From Eudorina sp. 2006-703-Eu-15 (taxonomy: Eukaryota; Chlorophyta; Chlorophyceae; Chlamydomonadales; Volvocaceae), in assembly GCA_003117195.1 (NCBI GenBank), contig BDSI01000024.1, positions 1,153,168 to 1,217,167 on the forward strand: a stretch of 64,000 nt of DNA. The letters run 5' to 3'. The notes below the pieces were generated by a model, which searched no databases, was not told the DNA's origin, and worked only from the letters and a program-made list of their open reading frames with translations. Each line of letters opens with the position of its first letter. Position 1 is the first letter of the stretch. Position numbers and translations under genes: made by a program. Positions 17,001 to 27,045 of the stretch are shown here, one piece after another.

Positions 17001-18863
17001 GGTGTCGAAGGGGTCGGTCGCGGCCAGGGTGAAGGCGGCGAAGGCGCCGAAGGCGGGCAGCATGGCGTCGCATTGGAGGCTGCTGATGCGGCCCGGGGGG
17101 ACGAGAATGGTCAGCCGCAGCCAGTCTGGCGGCGGCGCCGGCGGCGGCAGCGGCGGCCTGGGCGGCGGCAGTGGCAGAGGCGGCGACGGACGCGGGCTTG
17201 GCGGGCGCAGCGGCGGTGATGGGTTTGGTACTGGCGGCTGCGGCGGCGGTGGCGACGGCGGGGCGGGGCCGGGCGGAGGAGGGGAAGGGGGAGGAGGGGA
17301 GGGCGGGAAGGGGGCGGGCGGCGGCGGTCGGGGCGACGGTGGTGGGGGCGGCGGCGGGGAGGGTGGCGGTGGGGAAGGCGGCCGGGGCGACGGCGGCGGA
17401 GGGGAAGGAGGCGGTGGAGGGGGCGCGGGCGGGGCTGGCGGGGGAGGTGTAGGGGATGGCGGCAGGGGTGGCGGCGGGGCGGGACTGGGCGGTCTCGGAG
17501 CGGCAGGACGCAGCGGCGGTAGCAATGGCACCGGAGGTGGCGGCGGCGGCGGCGGCGACGGCGGCGGGGGCGGCGGCGGCATCGGCGGTTCTGGCGACGG
17601 CGGTTCTGGCGACGGCGGTAGCGGCGGCGGCGTATGCGGCGGTGGCGGCGGCGGCGGCGGCGGACGCGGCGGTGGCGGCGGCGGCGGCGGCGCGCAGGCA
17701 TCCTGAGGCTGTAGCAGCTCGACATTGCACATCCGCTTCGGCGCCTGGCCGAGCGGCGAGTTGGGCATGAACGGCCCTGGTGCCGTACAGATCCAGAAGG
17801 TCGTAGCTGCCGTACCCGACGCCGACGCCGACAACGGCGCCATCACAGTCGCGCCCCAGCCGCAGCCCGGCTGTAGCAGACTGCTGGCGTCCGTCCACGT
17901 GGCGGCGGAACCCAACCGATCCACCAGATCCGCCATGCCGTCGGCGGCGGGGTACGTCACCGTGGCGTTCATCTGCGCGCCGCCGCCGACGACGTCGCAC
18001 GTCAGGCGGGAGGCCCTGTACGGCGGCATCCGCAGCAGCACGTTGTTCAGGAGCGTCGGGCAGTCCTCGAAGGGGTCGAAGCTGCCGGGGGTGCTGAACA
18101 GGCTGACGACGGCGGTCAGGGACTGCGCCGCCGCCGCTGTGGACAAGAGGAACGCCAGCAGGGCGCCCGCCGCTAGGAGCCCCTGCGGCCGGCGGCCGCG
18201 TCCGCGGCAGCCGCTGCTGGCGCCGCCGTCGCTGCCGGTGCGGCCTCGATCAGTGTGGAGGTCCTCGCTGCATGTGGGAGCCGCACCGCGCTGTTGCGGG
18301 TGATCCGTGCTCCAGGTCAGGCGTTGGCCGTCGGTACGCTGGTTGTGGGGATGGGATCGCGCGGCAGCGATCGTCCCTGTGGCCAGGGCCTCGGGCCCCT
18401 GGCCGCGGCGAGCTGGAGGGGCTGGACTGGCGCGGCGGCAACGGCAGACGTCGCCACAGACGGAGTGGATGTGACGCCGATTGGGGCCGGTGCTGTCAGG
18501 GCCCGAGTCGCTGTCCGCGAGCGGGGTGTTCCCCGGGGCGTCCGCGTCCGCGGCCTCTCGTCGGTCGGGCTTGGGGTGTATCGCTGATGTGATCGGCTCC
18601 GCCGCCCTTCGTAGGGTTCGGGAGCCGTTGGATTTCCAGAGTGCGTGATTAATCTCACAAGAAAGTTGTGTGACCTTGTTGCTTTGTGGCTCCGCGAGCG
18701 GAAAGGTCCGCGCGCAGTCGGGCGACACATCCGTGTCGGGGCATTCGTCGTTAGGCCGCAAGCTGCCCGTTCGGTCATATCGGATAGAATCAATTTTATT
18801 CAACACCGAAATTATACTCAAGTCATTGCTGCAGCCAGAAGGTGCTGCGTCGTTGTGGGCCAT
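14093..18863 (-). CDS. Hydroxyproline-rich ECM/cell-wall protein with two related Cys domains
   Basis: Two exons are seen: 18863 (or upstream) to 16947, and 15858-14093, joined in phase 0 (donor CCAG|GTACGA, acceptor CCCTGCAG). From about codon 240 a hydrophobic segment LLAAGALLAFLLSTAAAAQ looks like a secretion signal. Then follow a Cys domain of about 150 aa, a Pro/Ser rod of about 200 residues (PPPPSPPPP type, expected to be hydroxylated and arabinosylated), a second Cys domain spanning the splice site, a second long Pro rod, and a basic tail ending KNRKIPSP..SPKLRGQR. The architecture is pherophorin/HRGP-like, but the globular domains do not show the pherophorin pattern I know. In the second rod the frame is lost at a C8 run near 14992-14999 and is changed again before the tail. 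The start is uncertain: MAHND at 18863 would leave about 240 cytosolic-looking residues before the hydrophobic segment, so an unseen first exon is likely. Confidence 0.72.
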
Positions 18864-20950
18864 AGCCCTGCGTCGTCGGTGATGGTGCGACCGGCGCTTG
18901 CTACGCCATGTAGGGTAAGAAATCCATGCTATGTAACCGATTGTAAATATAAGAAACAATGATGTTGCCACAACCTAATGTGTGCCGACTGTTTTCGTGA
19001 GCACCGGTAGCTTGGCGACGGTCACTGGCATGGGCCCGCAATAATTATCTGCACACAAAGAACAATTTAAGCAAAATGTGTTATTCCTTGTTGTGGGTGA
19101 AAATCAAACGTAAAGTCTACGATGTGGGCTTCCTACGGCGGTCAATGCGGTTGGGTCAATTGGACCGTCGCGCAGCTGGGTTCATTGATTGCCATGTTTG
19201 TGTGATTTCTTTGATAAAAACTGAAACGCTTATAAGAGCGCTTTTGGTGGGTAAAGCACAAGTTCTAAACTAAGGTCGCGCGCACACCTTCACCACTCTG
19301 ACTGCATCGTACAGGTTCGGAAGTGCGTTGATCTCCGCAGCACTAAGACTTCCATGACCTTAGATTATAGTAGCATCTCATTGTCTGTATTTGCATTTGG
19401 GGTTAGCCGAGAAGGGAGGCGGGATTCGGCTCAACGTGCGGGCGCAAAACGACTTGCTTGGGGCGTGGCGCTTCCCCACCATTGCGAAATCATCACACGT
19501 GGAATATAGGTGCGGTGTCGTTTCCGCGTTCAGAGCATCTCTTCAATGTCCTCCTCAGCTACGTTTGCCGCGAACTCACCGCTATGCAACCAGCTGCGGT
19601 GCAAGAACAACAAGAGAACGTAAAAGGCAGCATTTCGACCATGATGGGTGACCCCATGATGGGTGACCCCATGATGGGTGACCCCATGATGTGCGCAAGT
19701 CCGCGCGACGCGGTTGCATGCCGTACAAAGAATGCAACTTCGGCCGTACCCCTCCTCGCCTGTTTCTCAGCTGCCTCTCAGGCGTCTCGGTGGCTTCCCT
19801 TTGGCGCTTCGTACTAGAGTTCATACTCCTTTTACGTCGTATACATGTTACATGGTCTGGGTTGTTGGCCCCCTTACCATGCAAGCAACTATACCGCGCC
19901 CGCTCCAGCCCGCGTGCCCGGGCTTCGTCTCACCCGGAGCCCTCGCCGCACGAGTCCCGCCGTTGCCTCCAAACCCTCCCAGCAGCAGCCCGCACCCATG
20001 GCGGCAAGCTTGCCTGCAATTTCAGCGCACATGGCCTGCCCCTGCATGCCGCCCGACCCTCCGAGCCACGGCACCCAACCCCACAAGTGCCCCCACACGC
20101 CCACAGTCCACACGGCATCTCAAGCCCGGCAAGCCTCCACCAAGATTGGCCACCCGTCACGCCTCCCCTTCCCTTCCCTTCTAACTCCCCGCTGGGTGTG
20201 TCTGGGCCGTTTCCCTTAAGCCTCCCAAAGGGTCTGATCACTCAAGGCCCGTCGCGTCAGTCCAGTCGCTGCGTCAGTATGCCACAGTGCCTCCCGTTGT
20301 GCGGCGGGCCGCCGACCGCATCCCTCACCGCCGGCCCCGGGGCTTCTGAAGCACCGAGTTGCGGCGCCGTGGCGGCGCGGAGCCCTGGCTCACTGCGCCT
20401 GCTCGCGCGCCCCTCCCTCCGCCCCGTACGTCTACAGTTCTCGTCCCCATGCACGCTCGCTGTTGTAGATGCCAATGCGTTGATCGCTACATTATACACT
20501 ATACGCCGCTGAAGTTCGCGCGATTTCTGCCCGGCGCAGCGCCGCGTTGTGCGCTCCTTCCCCACCCTCCCCGGGGTTGCACATGCCGCCTGCGCCCACA
20601 CAGCCTGCGCCCACACCGCCGTTCCGCCAGACCAAACTAGATGATTAGGTGGCCAAGGGCCCCGATGGCACCGCTGCCGGCAAGCGCTGCGGCGTGTACG
20701 AACGGACAGCCCCAGCCAGCCTAGAGCTGCTCCTGGTGCCCTCCAGCGCCACCTCGCAGCCAAGGCAGCAGCCGCAGCCGCACAAGCCTCCATATACAGT
20801 CCTTTCTGCCCCTCCCCCGCACGTCCGCCGTCTGCCCTTTCCTCAGCTGCCCGCCGAGCAGCCTTCCCCAGCCACCTGCCTGTGCCCGGGCGGCGGCCAC
20901 GTCAGCACCCCCAACCCTGCCCCCTACCCCACCCCCCCTGCGCGTGCCGC
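18864..20950. other. Intergenic region
   Basis: Lies upstream of the wall-protein gene and downstream of the FAP21-like gene, both on the minus strand. 18960-19400 is relatively AT-rich and may be promoter. From 19850 on it is C-rich and holds a long but compositionally random plus-strand frame. No gene is supported. Confidence 0.5.
19641..19690. repeat. 15-bp tandem repeat (ATGATGGGTGACCCC)
   Basis: Three perfect tandem units plus a partial fourth. Confidence 0.95.
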
Positions 20951-23900
20951 TCAGAACGGCGGCGGGATGCGCAGCGTCTGCGCCAGCATGTGGTGCCTCG
21001 CCCGGAAGAACGTGTCGATGCAGGCGCGCGGCTGCACGGTGCCGTCACCCATCCCCGCGTTGGCAGCGGCCGAGCCGTCGGCCTCCGCCGCCAGCGCCCA
21101 GGCGCCGTCGAACTCGTCGTCCGTGAGGGTCAGGCCCGCCTCCCGCACCAGCTGCCGGATCTCCTCCTTGGGCCTGTGGATAGGGTGGGTTTGGCGGGGC
21201 GCGGGGGGTCGGGAGGGGTGCCACAGGAAAGACGAAAGCCCAGACGAACCCAACACCCCGCGGAGCAACAGCAGGAGGATAAGGGTAGCAGGAGGTGAGG
21301 AGGGTAACGGGGGATATCCCAGACCGAACACACGCACACGCAAGCGGGAAAGGGGCGCACCACGGCCCCCTCCTCGATCCCCACAACCTCCACAGCCCCC
21401 CACAGGATCCCACCTGAGCGCCACGAACTGCTCGTCCGAGATGCCCAGGTCGGCCGCCAGCGGCGGCCGCAGCACCTGGCCCGCGTCCGGCTCGTTGCCG
21501 TAGTTCTGGGGGTCTGCCACGGAGCGCAGCCGGGGCAGCCGCAGGTCGGTCCGGATGGTGGACACCCCGAAGGTGCGGCCGTCGTCGCCGGGCTTGGGCT
21601 GGTTGCTGGGGGGCAGGGCAGGGCGGACAAGCGGACAAGCGGGGGAGCGGGGGAGCGGGTCGGGGAGGTTTAGGAGCGGGTCAGCCATGGCGGCTGGTCA
21701 ATGGTAACTGGAAACTGCTCACTGACACGCGATCTGCCCGTGGGGCTGCGGTCCGGTAGAAGATCCTTCGACACGCTGCACGGCTCCACGCCCCCCATCC
21801 AACCGATCAACATCAGGGCTTGCGCCTCCAAACGGGGCGATATGTTGCCCCCCTGGTCCGCGTGGGGCTGCGTCGGGATTCCCAGAGAGACGCAGCATAT
21901 TGAGGTGGCCACACGGCTTTCTTCCACGACCCGACGTCGCAGTCGCAGCGGCTCCCCTTTCCCCACCCCGCCCCTCCAGCGCCACCCACCGGTAGCCCTC
22001 CCTCAGGCTCTTGCCCAGGTCCGCATCCGGCTGCTGCTCAGCCGGGCCGTAGTAGCCCGTCATCAGCTCAGCCACACCTGCGCGGAGGGGGGCGCGGGGG
22101 AGGGGTTACGGGTGCGGCCTCCGGGTTCAGGTTTAGGTCCAGGTTCAAGGTCTTAGGGTTCAGGTCCAGGTTCAGGTCCAGGTTCAGGTTCAAGGTGCAC
22201 ACGGACCGCCCCCTCACCCCAGGTCCGTCCAGTCTGCAGCCGCTTTCCGCCACCCCACCCAGCCGCACCCCGTCGCAGCCCACCTCATGCCCATTCACCC
22301 GGCCCACCCCCACCCCCAGCCCAGCCGCAGCCCAATGCCATCTTACTCCTTCCCAGCCCGCATCCGGCCTGGGTCCCCACCCCAACGTCCCCCACGCACC
22401 CGGCTCTCGGCCCTTTCGCATGGACGGCACTCCGAAAGTGTGCGCGGGCGGCAGATTGCGATCCCCGGTGCCCAGCTGGCGCGGCTTGCCCAGGTAGTCG
22501 GTGGCCGTCGCCTTGTAGTCTTCGTGCAGCTTGGGGAGCACGCGCGGGGGCTGAAGGACACCGCGGGAGCGGAGGGGGGTCGGCAACAAGGGAATCGGGG
22601 GGGGGGGGTCAGCGGATGAATGGAAAGGAGCCGTCGCGGGTGGGGTGGATGGGGGCGTCGGGGGGTAATGGGGATGATGGAATGGGAAACGCGGCAGGCG
22701 GAAAAGGCAGCGGGAATGGAGACGCGGACGAAGGAAGCAATTGGGAGGGTAGGCCCCGGGGGGGGAGAGTAGGTCGCGAGGGCCAGCATACAGCCGAGAT
22801 GCGGCGGTGCCGCGATGTGGGTCAGCGGAAGGGGGCGAGGCCGGGCCCGATGGTCGGGTGGCTGGGAGCCAGGGCGAGGTGCTGCAGCATAGCGGCCACC
22901 ATGGCAGCCCGTGACAACTTTCAACGCCTCTGCATCTCCATCGTCTGATCACCCCATATGCCCAGCCAACCCAACCAACCACCCATCCGCCCTCCTGCAT
23001 CCTGCCCACCTGCAGCGAGGGCTCCAGGGTGGGCTGCAAGGCCTTCCGCACGCCGTCGCGCTCCGGGTTGGGGTCCACGGCCCCGAAGCGATGCATCGCC
23101 GGGTCCACACCCGTCCGGTTCCAGTCGTAGGCACGCCGCCGCTGCTCGCCTGCGGCAGGGAGGACAGGAGGTGTCCAGCAAGCCAGTGTGCTACGTGCTG
23201 GCGGAGAGGGATGCCAACGGCTGTGAGAGGTTGCGAAAGCCGGCTTCGGGTGACGCCCGGGTCCTTCGCGGATTAGGACGCGCGGCTGCCGGTACCTGTG
23301 CTGCAGGCGCCGCTTATCCGTTCCAGAGCGCGACTCCAACGGCACACACCCAGCCGTGGCACCCAGCCGGGCCTCCCCTGGCACCCAGTGGCCTGCGGCC
23401 CATGCCCGGCAGGAGCAGCCGTCACGGCCCCGCGTCCGAGGCCGGCCGGCGCACCGCCCCTTGCCCGGAGTTCCGTTGGGGCCCGGTGCGGGCATGTCCG
23501 TGATGCCTGCCCAACCCCTTGTCCCACCAGCCCCCTCCCAAGCTGGGTGCGCAACTGTCCGCAACGGTCCATGACCTCGCTGCGGTGCCCCTGCATGGCT
23601 AACGTTTATGGCCGAGGCTGTTCGGCAAGCGCAGGTGCGTTCGGATGCGCGGCTCCGCCTGGCCGCCCCACCAGGGGCACCCGGTGTCGCGTGTTCGCCG
23701 GCCCTGCGCCGCCAGCGCGGGCCGTAGACCGGACGGCGGAATCGCCTGCCGCTGGATTCTGCGGCTGTGACCTTCCACGGCTGGCTCCCGTTGCGAGCCA
23801 GCCCGGCCCTGCCATGCCCGGAGGGAGGAGCAAATTCTGACTGCTGCACGCGGCCGCGCTGCAGCTGCACCTCCCCTCCGGGGGGAAGGTGCCAGGTCGC

Positions 23901-25330
23901 CGACCCAAATGGGGCGCCGCCGGTCCGTCGTCGGCCACCAGGCCGCCGCGCGACACAACCCCTGGAAATTCGGACAGACAGCCGCACCTCCCCTCCGACC
24001 CACCTCGTCCACCGGGCTTTCATTGGGAGACGTCCACCTCCTCTCATCTCCTCCCTCCCTCCAAACCTCCTTTGGGGAACTTAGCTGGCCAGCAGCTCGC
24101 CCTGCCGGGCTCGTGCGGCCGTCCATCCTCCCCTCCCTCCCACCCGTCCTCCAGGCTTCCACTTCCCCGGTCCTGGTCCCCGCGCAAGCAACCCACCCGG
24201 TGCAAAGTCCTGGTGGCTGCGGACATACTGGGAGCGTATCCCCGGGTCCTCCTCCGCGGGCTTGTCGGTGGGGAAGATGACGGTGGCGGCCTGGCGGGCC
24301 AGATCCTTGCCCTGCAGGTGGCGCGGGGAGAGGTTAAGAGGCGGCGTTGGCGGTGTGGGAGGGGACAAGAGTCCGTGAGGGGTGGCGGAGGGGACGGAGG
24401 CAGCTGGAAAGAGCCAGACAGGGCTGAGGCGGGTGCGACGAAGGGGGAGACGCGAGCTTCCCAGGCGGTGCTGAGCCGCTGGTCCGCCGCCACCGGGCCG
24501 TAGAGGCAGGCACTGGGCCGCTTTCGACCGGCGACACTGTGACACGTTTCGTTGCGCACGGACCTGGTGGCACTGGGCCCAAGCGTGCAAGCACGGACCC
24601 GCCGGCCCATACACGGCCCACTTCCCCACACGCACGCACGCATGCGACAGGCGGGAGTATTGACAGCGCGTGGATGGCCGCCAGCGGCCCTCACCTTGGC
24701 GTCGTACGCAACGCCGAACGGTCGCTCGGTTCCCAGGCCGCCGGGAATCTTATGACCGCGGACGTATCCATGACCCAGAGGCTCCCGTTGAGAGCTGTCA
24801 GGGGCGCGCCCAGGGGCGCAGGGGAAGAAAATGGGGGAGAAAAGACGAGTCAGTGGGGTTCCACCCGCGAGGATCGCGTCATCGGCGTCAGTCCCGATAG
24901 ATGTCATAAATAACCCCTTGTCAGGACCCCTGTCGGCAAATCTGTATGCAACTTCTTTTCACGATACTCACCTAGCGTAAATTGCCTCCGCCTGCTCTAT
25001 TTTCCATCGCCCCAGCTCTGACTCCGGATATGTGTTAATTGCTTCTGTGATATTTTGTCCGCCTGCCGCGGCTGTCTTAACACCGAAGGGTCCCGCTGGT
25101 ACTGGGTCGGTCGCCAGGCCCGGGTGACGGATAATCTTTCCAGGCTCGTGCACCGTGCTTTGCCTATATTTTTTGATAGAGTCAGGAGTTGGCGGTCGCT
25201 TGCCTCCTGTCCAGCCGAGCGCGTCTTTCGCGCTCTCATCGAACTTGCTGGCGATGCCCGCAGGTGGGATTTGCGGTTGGGTCATCTCAGCTTCATAATT
25301 GGTGCGCCGTAGCGACTGAGTTGTCATCAT
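20951..25330 (-). CDS. EFHB/FAP21-like axonemal EF-hand protein, 455 aa, 8 exons
   Basis: Homologues (EFHB, also CFAP21; Chlamydomonas FAP21) are microtubule inner proteins of ciliary doublets. Exons: 25330-24972, 24794-24695, 24311-24197, 23149-23010, 22550-22400, 22077-21990, 21605-21414, 21173-20951. Every junction is GT..AG, all phases agree, and the total is 1,368 nt with stop. Family hallmarks by recall: HEPGKIIRHPG near residue 75, EPLGHGYVRGHKIPGG near 125, YDWNRTGVDP near 197, FGVPSMRKG near 280, DADLGKSLREGYR near 305, RTFGVSTIRTDLRLPRLR near 330 and KEEIRQLVREAGLTLTDDEF near 385. The C-terminal part has two weak EF-hand-like helices, but the loop after TDDEFDGAW is Ala-rich and lacks an obvious set of calcium ligands, so calcium binding is doubtful. 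The start is the first of two adjacent ATGs. Divergent from the NLR-like gene. Confidence 0.85.
22105..22197. repeat. Minisatellite of GGTTCAGGTCCA type in an intron
   Basis: Imperfect 6 to 12-bp units (AGGTTCAGGTCC, GGTTTAGG, GGTTCAAGG) in the intron upstream of the FAP21-like exon 22077-21990. It superficially resembles telomeric DNA but lacks TTTTAGGG arrays. Confidence 0.85.
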
Positions 25331-27016
25331 TTTCGCTGCGTGCTGGGTCCCTTATCACTACCAAAAACGTTGCTGGGTATAAAATTACAGTCACTGTAAA
25401 TGGCAAAATTCAAGACAGCAACCAACCTTATGTGTACGCATCTCAATCCCCGTTGAAGGGTACCCTCATTAAGAAACAAACTTTACAAGGAACACAAGCA
25501 ATTGCCGTACACGTTCACGCAATTTTTGCAAGAATCACATTACGTTTGTGTGTAGGTGTGATTCAAATGCGATATGGAAATAATCGATAAGCACTTGTCA
25601 GGGCAGCAGGTCGTCAAGTGCACCGCGGACAAAGTTCAACTGCCCAACGACCGCCAGGCAGCTGACCGTGGCAGCCTGGCAACATGGCAAGCGCAACCGT
25701 TGGGATTGTGGCGCGCGTTTTCCGTATCGTGCGTGCTGCAAACAAGTAAGGTTAGCGCCCAGGTTCGGAACATGCGTCTCCACTCATAACTGTAACGGCC
25801 TGTAACGGTCACCGCTAAAGGGTCGCAACTCAGCACCGGCCGCCGGCGTGTAGGCCGTGTGTCGCCACACCTGCTACACCCTGAACGTGCGAGTCCTAGG
25901 GCTCGGCGTCTCCATGATAATGGATTACGCCCAAGTGCACTCCCCTGACCTCAATATCCCGAAGCGCGGTCACGTGCAGAACCGTCAGTCCGGCGCAGAA
26001 TGGCCACCTGGAGGCACTCAGCTAGGGAACAAACGCCATCACGAGCTGTTCATCGGAGCTCTTCTATTGGTATGGGCGGCTACGGGTTCTAAACATGCAA
26101 GCCACAGCGCGTGCGCGTGGCTGCGGCCAAGAGGGGTCAAGGACCCGAGGGTGCGACGGAACGAATCACAGGTTCAACGGAGTCACTCACGACAGATGTT
26201 TGCGTATCAGGGTTACCGAATGCATTACCTGCTTGCACACCACACCAAGAAGGACATTTGTGTTCCAGTCACTCATCAGGTTCGATTCCCGGCAACCTCT
26301 ACATCGACGCCCCGGCCGTTCCTCGCAACGCCGGGCATCAACAATCTGCGATACATGAGATTTAACTGGTGCAGCGTCCACCCATCCCCCCTTAGTAATA
26401 TTGTCGTTGTGGGGCCCGTCGGTCTCAGGCTTTCGACACAGAGTGGGCAACTCTTGACATGACGTCATGGCTCCTCAACGGGTATGTGTAATGAACGCCT
26501 TAAGCCGATAACCTGTCCAGTAAAAAGCTAGCCAAGCTGCCATCGGTGACAGTTGCCGTACTCCGTATTTGTTGCGCTACCCGTTTATCGGTTTCCCAAA
26601 GAGATTCGCCACTCGCAAATTATCAATAGCTAACAAGAGATAAATTAGCGATGACTTCATACCTTACGGCACATGCCGGATTACCCTACTCCTGAAACAG
26701 TATAGCTTTTGCTGTCGTCAGGAACCGCGACCAATAACCAGCAGAGATGGTTGATTCTTTCTGATAACCGTGCATGACTTCTGTAGGCGCAGCGTGTTAC
26801 CAGACGGTGCGGTTCCGGTGTACTTAGAACGCTATACCCTCACCGCACATGGGATGAAGACCAGCTTTACAAGTTCAGAGCTTTACAATTTCACCTCATA
26901 AGCTGATTACATGATAATTTCTTCGATATGACCTTGTACTGCCATTCTCGGCGTGCGCACAGCCGACTGAAACTCTAGCTGGGCGGGAAAAGGCGAGGCG
27001 CTCTCGTTCCTTTGGG
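25331..27016. other. Shared upstream region of the divergent FAP21-like and NLR-like genes
   Basis: About 1.7 kb, more AT-rich than the surroundings, with no convincing coding frame. A 201-codon plus-strand frame at 25857-26462 lacks any domain and has no splice context. TATA-like sequences are not clearly placed. It presumably carries both promoters. Confidence 0.6.
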
Positions 27017-27045
27017 CCCATCTCTCAAGAAACTTGAGAGATGGG
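27017..27045 (+). promoter_or_regulatory. Perfect 13-bp stem-loop that contains the NLR-like start codon
   Basis: Left arm CCCATCTCTCAAG (27017-27029), loop AAA, right arm CTTGAGAGATGGG (27033-27045). The ATG at 27041 lies in the right arm. In mRNA it would bury the start codon if it lies within the 5' leader. As DNA it is a palindrome that could also bind a dimeric factor. Confidence 0.7.

Noticed and set aside
19691..20512. Plus-strand frame of 273 codons
   Set aside because: Random Pro/Ser/Arg-rich composition in a C-rich stretch, without introns or domains.
22105..22197. Telomere-like repeat
   Set aside because: Units are GGTTCAGGTCCA variants, not TTTTAGGG, and they lie within an intron of an intact gene.
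25857..26462. 201-codon plus-strand frame, and a T-arm-like GGTTCGATTCC at about 26279
   Set aside because: The frame has no domain. A full tRNA cloverleaf could not be built around the T-arm-like sequence.
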